Of a stretch of 64,000 nucleotides of DNA, positions 22,404 to 33,069 are shown one piece after another. The translations under genes were made by a program, and so were the position numbers. The DNA is from Isoetes taiwanensis (taxonomy: Eukaryota > Streptophyta > Lycopodiopsida > Isoetales > Isoetaceae). The notes under the pieces were generated by a model. It searched no databases and had not been told where the DNA came from. It saw nothing but the letters and a program-made list of their open reading frames with translations. The stretch is from NCBI GenBank assembly GCA_021234155.1, contig JAJEKV010000038.1, positions 5,321,625 through 5,385,624 on the forward strand, written 5' to 3'. Numbering within the stretch: the stretch's first letter is position 1; each line of letters starts with the position of its first letter.

Positions 22404-25021
22404 CTTTGATGATTTCAGTGATATGTGCTCTTCCTAAAGATCATTATTTAACTATTTGTTTTCGGCTGTTCTTTTCAAGTAGATTGGCATATGACTATTT
22501 CAAATGATAATGCCCTTTTTTACGCCACATAATAGTAGTTGACTCTAGCCACCTACTTAAATTTGCCAACTATAGTGCAAGTTGGCTAAAACCATTAGTA
22601 ACCTCCCTGGAATGGAAAGCGTACGATCTATCAAAAATAAATCAAATTGCGAAGAGACAACTAAAGAATAAAAATTATTTGACGGTTGCGTGCACCATTG
22701 CTGATACATAACATGACATGATTAGACAACGATTTTGCATTTCGAATTATTATTGTATGCACTTCTTGCATATCTAATTAGTATCCATCTATAATATTGA
22801 ATGTCACTTCTAATATTGAATGTCACTTCTTAAGTGGACGTGCATTTCAAATTGTTATCGAATGTGTTATTAGGATTAATATACGGTACCTTACGTTACA
22901 CGCATCTTATGCCATCATATTTAACAACAATCAGCATCGTGTGATACGTGCTAAAGGATAAGACAAGCGGGAATACTTGTTCAGCTACCATTGGAAAAAG
23001 TAAACACATCACTTGATGATTTTAGGCAAGATAAAAAATTCAAGGAATAGAATCGAGTAAAATAGATTTCTTAACATCCATGGAGACCAATAGACCACAA
23101 CTCAGAAGACAATGTATTGACGTTGCTCCATTTTTTCCATTGAAATTTGGGGCTAGGACTTCTTTATTGCCTTTGGTTTCTTATGTACTTAGTTTAATCG
23201 CTTTATGATTAAATCTTGCTATAGATTTTGCATATACTACTGCATGGTTGCCAAAATATAGATATAAGGTCAAACCAATTTGTATTATAATATGCAAATT
23301 TGCATTGCAATAGGCATCGAACCTAGGAAAACCAAAGGGTGATGAGGAAGGGACATACCTGTTGGTCCATGATAAACAGGTGCATTTGTAACTGCAACAT
23401 CTATAAATGTGAATTCAAAAATAAAACAACTAATGAAGATGCACATCATGCCCTGGTCATATACCCGACTTCCCTCAGAATACACAAGTCACCAGAATAC
23501 ACCATATATCACCAAATATCTAGCATTATAACAGGGGTTTTTTTTGTGTTTCTGTGGTTTTCTCTAAGGTTTTCATATGATTTGGTGGCCATATTCATCT
23601 AGGTGTACTAAATAGTATTTCTAGAGTGCACCCTTTTGTTAGCCGTTGATTTTAGAAAAGGGGGCAAATCATGTGGTGAATATCCTCCCATTAGTTTTAG
23701 GGTTTTTTTTAGGGTTGTGTGGATTAGGGTCTGGTCTGGTTTTTTTTAGGGTTGCTAGGTCGAAGCAGGAATCTACTGCAGATTTCTAGGCTAAAATCCT
23801 ATTATTTTATCTATCTACTACTCTATGTTTTTGTTAATTCTCGCCATGGCAGATTATGAATGCCTGCTCATAGGAACCGTCCGAAACTGCTGGAAAAGAG
23901 GGGAAAAGTTTTGAGGTAGAAGTCTGCCGAAATTGAAGCCATATCCAAAGCTTAATACTCATATTTGCAGGTACTCTTAGGTTTCTCGCTTTAAGTCCTC
24001 CATTTTATTCCTTTGAATAGAGATTTTTTGCAGCTTATATTCTTCTGGCTTCTATATCATTTTGATTGTTGCTTCAAAATGGCGATGGTGGAAATAGGCA
24101 GTAGCAGCTTTATCCGGTACCATATAGGCCCTCGCACAGCATGGTAGAGCATCGTGGTTCATCTTCAATCTGGCTTCATCCGGTGTACATTTTATTCACC
24201 CAGTAGATTTTTATTTCCATTCTTGAAGGCAGCCTCCACTCTCCACGTTTTCGATTTTGCGGGGCTTCAAAATGGCGAATCCCAGACTTTGTTTCTCTTC
24301 CTATCTTTGAATTTACTTCTACATCAGGCTTCTATTCCGTTTCCCTTGAAAACTTTGGCTCTTTAGCTAATCCATGAAGTGCTTGTTCTCAGTGAGTCAA
24401 AACTGTAAAAGACATGGAGCTCCAAGATGGGTCACACCAGAGAATGACCAGGGATTATGCAAACTGACAGACGCTTTCTCCAAAGTTTAAGTGAACCAAA
24501 TCTCAGATTAAGATATGATAGATATGGATAAGCATTTTTGGCAACATTATATTTGGTGCCATGGCTTTTAGAAAGCCATTTCAATGGACCCTGCGCGTCA
24601 AATATATTTTTATCTGCCGTGCATTGTGATTCAAGCAAGATCGTCTGCAGCCTTTTTTGTTAGAGTTTTTCTTGGTTGTCTGGTATTTGTCTAAAATGAA
24701 GGACTCTGCAGCAGTCTTGAGCATGTTCTTCATGCATGTTCGTGCCCAAAGTAAAAAAAGCTGTTAATGCGACTGAGAATCTGTGGCAGTCCTTCTTAAG
24801 GATTCAGCAATTCTGGCCTATATGGTGGCAAGTAAGCAAGTTAAGCATCAATCAAGCCAAGCAAGTGAAGGGTTGGTGTTTCACATTTCTTTCTTTCATC
24901 CCTTAGGTTATATTTTTCATTCTTATCTGTATGTTGTAACCAGTCTTGTAATAAAGCATGTGATCACAAGTCATGTTTGGCTCATTCATCTTTTTTCCCA
25001 CTAAATAAGTAGCCAGGAATA
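22404..25021. other. Long stretch without a recognisable gene
   Basis: Contents noted: a 21-bp tandem duplication near 22797-22840 (TAATATTGAATGTCACTTC twice); a minus-strand scrap of the ATTCT-tailed LINE 3' end at 23055-23095 (TCCATGGAGACCAATAG with a GAATAGAATC tail); scattered TTTAGGG words at 23690-23760 that do not form an array. Short frames at 24154-24366 and 24783-25004 lack family motifs; the latter could include upstream exon scraps of the membrane-protein gene. Confidence 0.4.
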
Positions 25022-25100
25022 TTGTGGTGGGGATTCCCATCCTCTTCCCTTATTTCTGTGAGGTCTTGCAGAAGCAGATTGAAGAGGTCAAGAAGCACCA

Positions 25101-25898
25101 GTGACAACCGGCAGGTATCCAACAAGCAAGTTAGAACTTATTGCTACATCACAAGGGTTTTGGTTTACTCCATCATTCAGGATCTTTTATGTCAAAGTTC
25201 TAGAGAATATTGTGGCCAATACATTCCAATTGCCCTTTTTTGTACTGTTTGGCTTAACTGCCAAATTAATGGTTTCTTGTGGAGTTGCAATGGCCTATAC
25301 TGGCAGAAGATTGGTGTTTGTGAGATTTCTTTCTAATGTTCCCAAATTGTGGAAGAGACCTGCAACAACATATTTCTGGATCTGTATCATACTACTTCAA
25401 TTCCTTATTTCTATTGCTCTGTTCATAGGATTGGTTGTTTTTACATTCAAGACCTTTCAATTTTCTTCAGACATGTTTTCCCTCGCATTTGTGATGGTTG
25501 CCATAATATTTTCTGTGGCATTTGCTCATTTCATGATTGTGTGCAATCTGTCACTTGTAATATCTGTATTAGAAGACGGCTATGGTGTGGAGGCACTGTC
25601 TAGAGCCTATGCTTTGGTGAAAGGAAGAACTCAGGTAGCTCTTCTTCTGTTTGTCTTGAACAATTTAAGCATGGCATCTGTGGACAGTTTATTCCAGTAC
25701 ATGATGATTGGGGTGCCTGGATACGGTTATAAGATAGATGCGGCTTCAAGGATGTGGGAAGCCCCCCTTCTTATAGGGATGTACACATTTCTCAGCTTGG
25801 TTGATTGTATGTCGAGTAGTGTGTTCTACTTCACTTGTAAATCACGGAGAAAAGAGAATCAAGACACAACTATCTCTCTAGCGGACACTTCAGTTTAG
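25101..25898 (+). CDS. Plant multi-pass membrane protein of unknown function
   Basis: A single uninterrupted 265-aa frame has about five hydrophobic segments (around residues 41-65, 90-115, 122-150, 172-195 and 225-250). Diagnostic stretches are AYTGRRLVF, VPKLWKRPATTYFW, LSLVISVLEDGYGVEALSRAYALVKGR and the ending SSVFYFTCKS. These match a plant-specific family of uncharacterised integral membrane proteins that normally has roughly 60-100 more residues at the N-terminus, including a first hydrophobic segment. The missing part could be an upstream exon or could be lost. The frame is clean, unlike the relics around it. The ATG at 25101 is only the first in frame and may not be the true start. 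The 3' flank (26030-26120) recurs at 55140-55225. Confidence 0.65.
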   Translation: MTTGRYPTSKLELIATSQGFWFTPSFRIFYVKVLENIVANTFQLPFFVLFGLTAKLMVSCGVAMAYTGRRLVFVRFLSNVPKLWKRPATTYFWICIILLQFLISIALFIGLVVFTFKTFQFSSDMFSLAFVMVAIIFSVAFAHFMIVCNLSLVISVLEDGYGVEALSRAYALVKGRTQVALLLFVLNNLSMASVDSLFQYMMIGVPGYGYKIDAASRMWEAPLLIGMYTFLSLVDCMSSSVFYFTCKSRRKENQDTTISLADTSV

Positions 25899-26029
25899 CA
25901 TGACAATTGCTTATGGGATGAACTAGTGTATAGTTTCACCATGAAATACTGCATACTGGGCCAGAATAAGGCTCCAAATTCTTTGAATTGGCAGGGAATT
26001 GAGATTATAAAATGTACTCATAGTTGTTT

Positions 26030-26190
26030 GCAATGGGAATAATTTGTTTGTCTTGATGTTATTGTGCTTTTGATTAATTAATATTTAGGCCCATAACATT
26101 TACCTATGTTTGCATTAGTTAGAGCCCGAAGGGCCCAATTTTTTTTTTAATATAACAATCAACACACAACTACCATTAACATACACCATA
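26030..26190. repeat. Duplicated flank plus left end of the foldback family
   Basis: From GGGAATAATTTGTTTGTCTT to the hairpin GAGCCCGAAGGGCCC and on to ACACACAACTACCATTAACA it matches 55140-55275. The foldback arm breaks off after about 70 bp. The shared upstream part is not present beside the copy at 421. Confidence 0.75.
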
Positions 26191-27299
26191 TATAACGAAA
26201 TGTCTTTTTCCTTGTTAGCATAGCTGGCCTCAAATGCAACTCTATTGTCTTGCAAGAACATAGTGCTTGCAAAGACACCCGACTTAGTAAAGATAAAGCA
26301 TACATTTTAGGTATATGTCCTTCGTGCTTATGCTTTAGAAAGATGACTATAGATGCTAAAAGATAAAATACAGAAGATAATTACCAAAGTGGAGGATTCG
26401 TATTTCCACTACAACCACATTTCGCTGCACGTTAGATACAGATAGGAGGTAGCCAATCAACATTTTATGAATCTGACTTCACAAACACCTAGGAATCTTT
26501 AATCAGACTTCACAAACACCTAAGAAGGGCAATAAAACCTGATTACGTTGACAAATGGTTTTTACAAATTTTCTGTTATGGAGAAAAAGGTTCATTCAAA
26601 AATAGGAGTTTTCTGTGTGTGCTGATCCATTGAAAGTTCATATAAATATAGAGGAAAAGATGTAGGTAAAATGAAAAGAGAAATAAAGAAGTTTATATTA
26701 CTTTAAGGGCATATATTATTTTATTAGTGTATCTTTTTAAGGACTTGTAATTTTTAATCCTAACGAACATTTTAAAAACCTTTTAATAAACTTTTTTTAT
26801 TTATCTTCTTAAGAGTTTTTGTTGGACAACTGCTTGCATGTCGGAGGATGCCCAAATGAGATGGGCTGCCTGCCTGACCCATGCAGACTATTGCAAGGAG
26901 TGATGTCCTGGACTCAGGGGTTTGCTTGATTCTAATAAGCTTGAGTTTGTGCGTGATTCTAGAACATAAATTTTGATGCTTCACCAGTAGATTGTGTTGA
27001 ATTGGCTATAAATTGATTTATCTAGCTTTTCAGATGTATGCATGGCAAAATTTAGAGTCATTTTTGGATTCATACTGCAGAACTTCAAGAGCTTAGCATG
27101 GCTAAACAAGCCAGAAGACCTGCACAAGGCAGCATTGCAAACTATGTGCGAAGGATCATTGTAGAGCAGAAAGCTTTTATGAAATTGAAACTAAGACATG
27201 TAGGTTGGACAATTTATTTTTTGGGCCTCTTTCATTCCTTACTTTGGGAGATGATGTTATGGTGGCCGTGCTTTATTGGCAGTGGGACAAAAACTAGTT
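26191..27299. other. No recognised gene; short tandem duplication
   Basis: At 26465-26522 a unit with GACTTCACAAACACCTA and GGAATCTTTAATCA is repeated. The 27098-27301 frame begins AKQARRPAQGSIANYVRR and resembles no family I know. It ends where LINE sequence begins. Confidence 0.4.
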
Positions 27300-28345
27300 A
27301 GTTTATTGGTCACTTGTTTTTTGGCCACTTGTTTCGGGCTTTGGTAGAGCCTGTTTTACTGTATGGTTCTGAAGTGTGGGGGCCTGCCATTAGTGCTAGT
27401 GCTTGGGAGAGCTTGGAGCGGGTGCAAAAGTCCTTTCTCACTTACGACCTTTGAGTTAAAACAACGGGTGCCCTATGCTATTCTTTTTACAAGAGACAGT
27501 TTTTTGGCCTCTTCAACATTCCTCGCCATGAAGCGCCATCTCCACTATACCGCAAAGGTGCACCACATGGATGATGTTAGGTATCCCCGTTTTTGCACTT
27601 GCCATGGTGAATCTCCTCGGCGTTTGAAACGATGTTGGAAAGAGCATTGCACTACATGGTTTGCCCCGTTGGGCTGGCAACCGAAAGCACCGCCCGATGC
27701 TTGCCGCCTCGATCCCGAGCTTTTGCAACAATATCTTAATGGTCGTTTTTTCTCAAAAGATATGGGACGCAGATTATTTTGGCCCAAGTGAAAACTGGTC
27801 ATTATCATGCACACATAAATCCCACTTTTGGCACCAGGGCCCCCAAGCTTATTTGCTTGCTTCATTGTCCGTGAACAAGCTTGTAGCTATTGCATCAATT
27901 CGCACTCGGGGTCCCACAAAGCAATATTTGATTGAGACAGTAGATGGGAGCGGCCGCGAATTGCCGCGAGCGAAGCGACTATGTGCCTTACTGTTGCCAT
28001 GAGTTATTGAAGATGAAAGCCATACTCTTCGAAGTTGCCCCGCTTTTGAGATAGGAATCATTTTTCGACCTTAGCATTCCATTCCACGCTTCCACAACTT
28101 CTCAGCGCACCATCTGTACATGACTTGGCATTATACATACTTGAGGTTCTAGATAAACGTCTGCAATTACTGAGCCCTCAGTAGTCATTATCTAAGCTTG
28201 TCTAATATCATCATTACTGCAAAGGTTTTTCCCTTGAAAACCTTTCGAGGCAGGGGTTTTTTAATCTAGTAGTAATGATTGTACTAGCCCATTGTATGGG
28301 TCCCATGACCTATTGGTCTCCGTGGACGTTAAAAAAACTATTCTA
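27300..28345 (+). pseudogene. ATTCT-tailed LINE, 3' part
   Basis: The early part encodes LVEPVLLYGSEVWGP, SLERVQKSFLTYDL and later broken frames, matching the region after the RT domain in LINE ORF2. Downstream (28120-28345) is a 3' UTR with AACCTTTCGAGGCAGGGGTT, CATGACCTATTGGTCTCCGT and GGACGTTAAAAAAAC, ending in ATTCTATTCTATTCTATT. The same last 230 bp occur almost unchanged at 29393-29628, showing that this 3' end has been mobile recently. The RT core and endonuclease are missing (5' truncation), and several stops break the frame. Confidence 0.75.
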
Positions 28346-28702
28346 TTCTATTCTATTTATAAAAAGATTAGTCTAGACCAGTAAAAGTTGGTTTATAGAT
28401 TACTTTTTTTTTTTTTTATGCTGAGTAAATTGAAGGAATATGCCTAACTTGAATAATCCAAACTATTGATATTTCAGCTGGGTTACCTTGGTGTAAAACT
28501 AAGTAACAAATAAAGGGATCCCCATAAAATCCATGGGGAAAACTATTGTGGACTTAACTTTATTTCCGTCAAGAGTTAAGACGGAGTTTAAGAGCAAGGC
28601 CGGCTTTGAAAGTTTCGAGATCTCGACTGCAACAATGCTTGCAAACAACGAGTCGTCAAATTTGATTTCTGTCAGGTAAAATCAGAACCCATTTTAGAAA
28701 AT

Positions 28703-29015
28703 ATGGAATGTAATTCCGGTGAAGAATCCAAAAGCCAAACTGAAGAAGAAATTTTGGCACTTCAAGTGGAAATCGAGAGGGAACTCCTTTGGTGTGAAAA
28801 CTCTGTGAGATTAGAAGCTCTAGAGATGGATAAACGAGGAGGGGGCAGAAGCTATGATACTAAACGTGGTTTTAGTGAGGGAAATATGGAACAAAAGAGG
28901 AGGAAGCTTTAACAGAAGACAAAACGTCTATCAAAGAAATTACTCCAATGCGGAGCAATATGTCCCGGAGACACAATATGACGAGGAAATAGAATCCGAC
29001 GACGATGAGTTTCAG
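28703..29015 (+). pseudogene. Exon 1 of Penelope-like copy A: acidic, RGG-type N-terminal region
   Basis: The frame starts MECNSGEESKSQTEEEILAL, then has DKRGGGRSYDTKR. A 7-bp deletion relative to copy B near 28887 shifts it. The later part, in another frame, ends YDEEIESDDDEFQ just before CAG|GTATGG. The sequence is highly acidic at both ends with a Gly/Arg-rich middle, which suggests nucleic-acid binding; that is inference from composition. The copy-B counterpart is intact. Confidence 0.6.
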
Positions 29016-30318
29016 GTATGGTCTGAGCAGTTTTAGATCGTGTTCTTAAACAAGAAACAGAAAATCAGTAGACAAAAAGCACCGGAAGGTGCGACTGCAG
29101 AGTACTTACAAATACAAGAGTGCAAAATTTTACAATACAGAAATAGAATGGTAAAGCTTAAAATAAATGTAATATGTAATTATTATCCTCTGTTCTACTT
29201 TAGCTTTTCCAGAATCAAAAGAGGACACTTTAGAAAGCCAAGGAGATTATAAGGCAGGTGAAGGATTGAATGTAGACTGACCCATATTTCTGATTAAATA
29301 TGAGGCATAAAAACCAGCTATACAGGCTGAAAATACAGATGATAGAAATGAAAACTAGATAAATGTTCTATAAAACTGTGGTAAAAGCTTTTCTTATACA
29401 TACTTGAGGTTCTAGATAAACGTCTGCAATTACTGAGCCCTCAATAGTCATTATCTAAGCTTGTCTAGTATCATCATTACTGCAAAGGTTTTTCCCTTGA
29501 AAACCTTTCGAGGCAGGGGTTTTTTAATCCTAGTAGTAATGATTGTACTAGCCCATTGTATGGGTCCCATGACCTATTGGTCTCCGTGGACGTTAAAAAA
29601 ACTATTCTATTCTATTCTATTCTATTTGATGGCATTTTAGAATAAGGAAGATATAAGACTGATAGACATTGAGACAGCATGGAGTATACCAAAAACGGTT
29701 CCTGAAAAAATATATATAAGATGAGATATGGCTTAAAAAGCTGTAAAGGGAAATAAAATTCAGTTTAAATGCAAAGGCATAAGCCTGCACCATACATAGA
29801 GAAATATCTAAATAGATTGAGATAATCTCCTAAAGCTATCAGAAGGAGTTTTAAGAAAGATAGCATATATCCGCAGTATGAAAAGTAAGATAAATAGAGA
29901 AAGTCCAAATGATCTGAAGTTTGAAAAGACATAAGATCAAAACAAATGGCAGACATGCAAATATAGGAAAAGGGAATGTCAAACATGTAAAAACATGATA
30001 TAAAGTTTGACACATAAAAGGATAGTGTTCTTATGATTATATGATTCAATTCTAAAGAAAAGATACTTTATATAGCCAGAGTAGGATGCACCATCTTTAA
30101 TCTGCTTAGTTAATGTATGGAATGATGAAGCTACTGAAGGATTGACTGAGGGAGCATGAACTGCTATTAGGGTTGATGCCTTGGCTAGTTGTTTCCGGAT
30201 TTTTTTTAGAAATTTCATTTCATTGGTCTTACCAGTGATGCATGTTATCTTTTGGCAATACTCTGAGCAAATCTTCTAGTTTGGAAAAGGCATAATGACA
30301 GTATGGCTATGATTGCAG
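29016..30318 (+). other. Proposed intron 1 of the Penelope-like gene
   Basis: The donor CAG|GTATGG follows ...DDDEFQ in phase 0. The acceptor GATTGCAG|GAC precedes DNEDTQTEYNLEYV, also phase 0, so acidic coding continues across. The interval has no coding frame of note, is nearly identical in copy B over its second half, and contains the LINE scrap at 29393-29628. The donor is conserved in copy B at 48421/48422. Confidence 0.55.
29393..29628 (+). mobile_element. 3'-end insertion of the ATTCT-tailed LINE
   Basis: 236 bp nearly identical to 28120-28345, starting TACATACTTGAGGTTCTAGA and ending with an ATTCT tail. It is absent from the matching place in copy B (after 48805), so it is a severely 5'-truncated insertion into the intron of copy A. 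Confidence 0.85.
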
Positions 30319-30834
30319 GACAATGAAGATACTCAAACTGAGTATAACCTGGAATATGTACCCCCTATCTGGAACAAGGATCTGGGGCCAATAGGATATG
30401 GAGCCAGCAATATTGCATGTCCCAGCTATGCAGTACAGACTCTCATCAGTTGCATCAAGAATCATAAGGTGCATATGCTTTTGTTGGAAAGAGAAGTCGC
30501 GAGAAAACCAGAACAGTTGTCAGCAATATCCCATCTGGGATTTAATGAGTGGCTATCTTTGGTACCAAGAATTAACAAAATAGGTCTGGAGTGATTGAAG
30601 AAATCTATGACAGCTTACCCAATAAAATATATAATTGGACCATGGAAGAGGATACAGCAAAGGGAACAATTTTTTTCAGGGGTAATGGCACTGGACCAAG
30701 CAGTATGGTATATGTTTAACAATCTATCCAGCATCTTCCCAGATATGTCGACTGTGGCACATATGGTTTCAATGAGGAAATTTCTAAAAACAACACTAAA
30801 AAGTGGGATTTTGGCTTACATATCATATCTGAAG
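30319..30834 (+). pseudogene. Exon 2 of Penelope-like copy A
   Basis: It is open in one frame from DNEDTQTEYNLEYVPPIWNK through GFNEWLSLVPRINKIGLE, then one in-frame TGA (30592-30594), then LKKSMTAYPIKYIIGPWKR to LAYISYLK, ending at AAG|GTAAGA. A single nonsense change separates the two halves. I recognise no domain. Its position between the RGG region and the RT matches an N-terminal extension of the polyprotein. Confidence 0.55.
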
Positions 30835-31486
30835 GTAAGAAACACTCTCATTGGCATGACCTATGCTCTGGCCATGGATCCCTGGGCAGACCTAAAACTG
30901 AACTTTTCTCAATGTAAAATGGCTGTAATATGTGAAAAGCATAAAACCTGTGACCTTTATGCTAAAACTGGAAGCAAGTTCTAGTAACAGTTTTTATAAG
31001 AAGGGGAGGCCTGGCAGGGGAAAAGCACAAAATAGGAATAGGATATGCTCTGCCTCGTATCACTGAATTACCTGACCTAAGTGGTTCAAGCATGGCAGAT
31101 AATTCTGGGATAGTACAGCTGGGTACACCACGCACTATGGAAAACTCAGTGACAAAACAAAATGTGGAGATGAACCGAAAAGTGACGGATAACGTGGTGC
31201 AGCATCTAAACTATGAAAAATAGGTACGTCTATTCTATGACGGTGTAATGTTTATTCGTATGCATGAATTATAACAGGATATTGGTATTCTGTCATGTAC
31301 ATCGATCAGTAAAAAAGGTGATAAAAATAGTCTGAACTTTCTAAGTGTTGGAAGGGTAAACAGACTTTAAAAAGCCAGCATGCCAGTAGACCATGCTAGA
31401 CTTAATGACCTAAGGACACTCCAAAGAACTAAGAGTAGAAAAAACAGGGAAATATAGTCTAATAAGCAGGTTTTAATTTTTTACAG
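30835..31486 (+). other. Proposed intron 2 of the Penelope-like gene
   Basis: Donor AAG|GTAAGA (GT at 30835) and acceptor TTTTTTACAG (to 31486) are both strong. Upstream and downstream codons meet in phase 0 (...SYLK | ISRTLEKDCQGR). The interval itself carries several stops in all frames and no motif. Confidence 0.6.
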
Positions 31487-32499
31487 ATATCCAGAACATT
31501 AGAAAAAGACTGCCAGGGAAGAATACATATGTCTGAGAAAAATAAAAAATGCAAAAAGAAAATAGTACATTGCTTCTTCCTGTCCAAAATTCTGGACAAG
31601 ATCTGCATTCCTAAAATAATACACAAAATAATGGTAGAGGCACTTGGGGAGATTGGGGAGGTGCTTATGGAAGATACAATGTTTTCGTGGAAATACACAG
31701 AAAGCTTGAAAGAGCTATGCTACAAACCTTATACATTTTTGCACAGGATTTAGAGGATGTCTGTCCATGCTCTAATCCAAATCTGAAAGATTTCATAGAT
31801 GAAAAGATTGGTCATATCAGATCTACAAATGTTGGGATCATTAAAAATAGAACATTAAGAGGCCTGTTCAAGAGGGGACTAAACCACATCCCAGACAGGG
31901 TTTTAAATTGGAGGGATATGAAAGCTGAGATAAGCAAAACATGTGATTCAATTTTCGAATTACATAAATACACCCTTCCACACATTGAAGAAAAGGACAA
32001 GCAATGCATAAAAGCCAGCATTATAGAGAATGTAGGCAGGGAGATTGAAGAAAAAAGACAGAAAGATACACCTACAAAATTTCCTTTAAATGACCAAACA
32101 GTGGTCAAGAACATTGAGCGGTTAATAAAGAATCTATATGTTTCAGGAATTGACAAAGCGTCAAATAACCCCTCTTTTATATGTCCAAAACACATCAGGG
32201 AGATGGCACTTAAAAGATTACCAAGTGAAGATTTTATTCCCATGGGAGCAGAAAATGAGGACCTACACTTGAGAATTCAAAAAGAAATAGAAGAATGCAC
32301 TGGAATTTACGCTTTTGAATCTGAAAAGTTGCCATATTTATTAGGGCTATTTAAAGCCCACAAAAGTGAATATCGGTGGATTACAAACGCTCATGGAACA
32401 GTATACACAGAAATAGCTGAAACAATAACTAGTGTCTTGAATTCAATAATTGAAATATGGCCTAAAATATCCAAAGAAATGTGCTCCAATATCAATATG
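31487..32499 (+). pseudogene. Penelope-like reverse transcriptase, N-terminal half
   Basis: It starts ISRTLEKDCQGR in the frame of the 31529 ATG. A frameshift near 31690-31740 leads to the long frame ending at 32499. The latter contains GHIRSTNVGIIKNRTLRGLF, FKRGLNHIPDRVLNW, SGIDKASNNPSFICP and LLGLFKAHKSEYRWITNAHG, which fit the Penelope-type pre-RT region and RT motifs 1-2 (a kG-F-P segment, aDK, GlxKxHK..R.I). It breaks at an 11-bp target duplication (32489-32499) and resumes in frame at 41763. One frameshift on this side makes the copy non-functional, unless the shift is a sequence error. Confidence 0.7.
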
Positions 32500-32504
32500 C
32501 CCTC

Positions 32505-33069
32505 TCCCTGTTATGGAACTTTTTCCTAAAAAGGTAGGGGATTTGGTGACAGAGACGGCTACAAGAGGTACCTTACCTCATGAAGGGGGGGTGGAAATAA
32601 GAGAGGATCCGCCACAACTGCTACCTCAACTAGAAATCAATGGCCCAAACTTGGATCATAACCAAAGGCCTGTAACACCAGAAGGCCAAGCAACTGATAT
32701 TGCTCACGGGGTAGACACAGTAAGTCCGGTGGCGAATTGTGGGAATCAACCTCAAGGGCTGTAACTCGTTTGCCGGGGAACATGTTGTGGCATTGGTAGA
32801 CTTCTAAGCCCCTCGGCCAGGAGCTGGTAGAAAAAACTGGGGGAGAAATTGAAGTTTTTAAGACTCCTGCTGCACAGCTGAAAGAATTAAAAGATCCCTC
32901 ATCTAGATTGTCAGGGAGATTTTGGGATGATGAAGAGGATAGTGAAGGTGAAGGGAGAAATGGTATACAATCCTTTATCACCCCTTTGCCACTAACTGGT
33001 AAAAGGAAAAAGAAGGTCTACACTCCAAGGGAGAATGGGCCTGTCACCAGAAGTGCCAAACTCCAATGA
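32505..33069 (+). pseudogene. LINE family 1 ORF1, C-terminal part
   Basis: It reads PVMELFPKKVGDLVTET, then an SP/TP-rich repeat region damaged at 32705-32820, then GEIEVFKTPAAQLKELKDPS, FWDDEEDSEGEG and PVTRSAKLQ to the TGA at 33067-33069. That stop overlaps the ORF2 ATG (33066) as ATGA. The DUF4283-like and zinc-knuckle parts present in the right-hand copy are missing because of 5' truncation. Confidence 0.75.

Noticed and set aside
23690-23760. Telomere-like TTTAGGG words, which would suit an endonuclease-lacking Penelope element
   Set aside because: Only scattered, irregular words; no array, and not adjacent to the element.
28404-28702. Hammerhead ribozyme in the Penelope-like leader
   Set aside because: Known in some Penelope-like elements, but I found no CTGATGA with matching GAAA core on either strand in 28404-28702 or 42807-43258.
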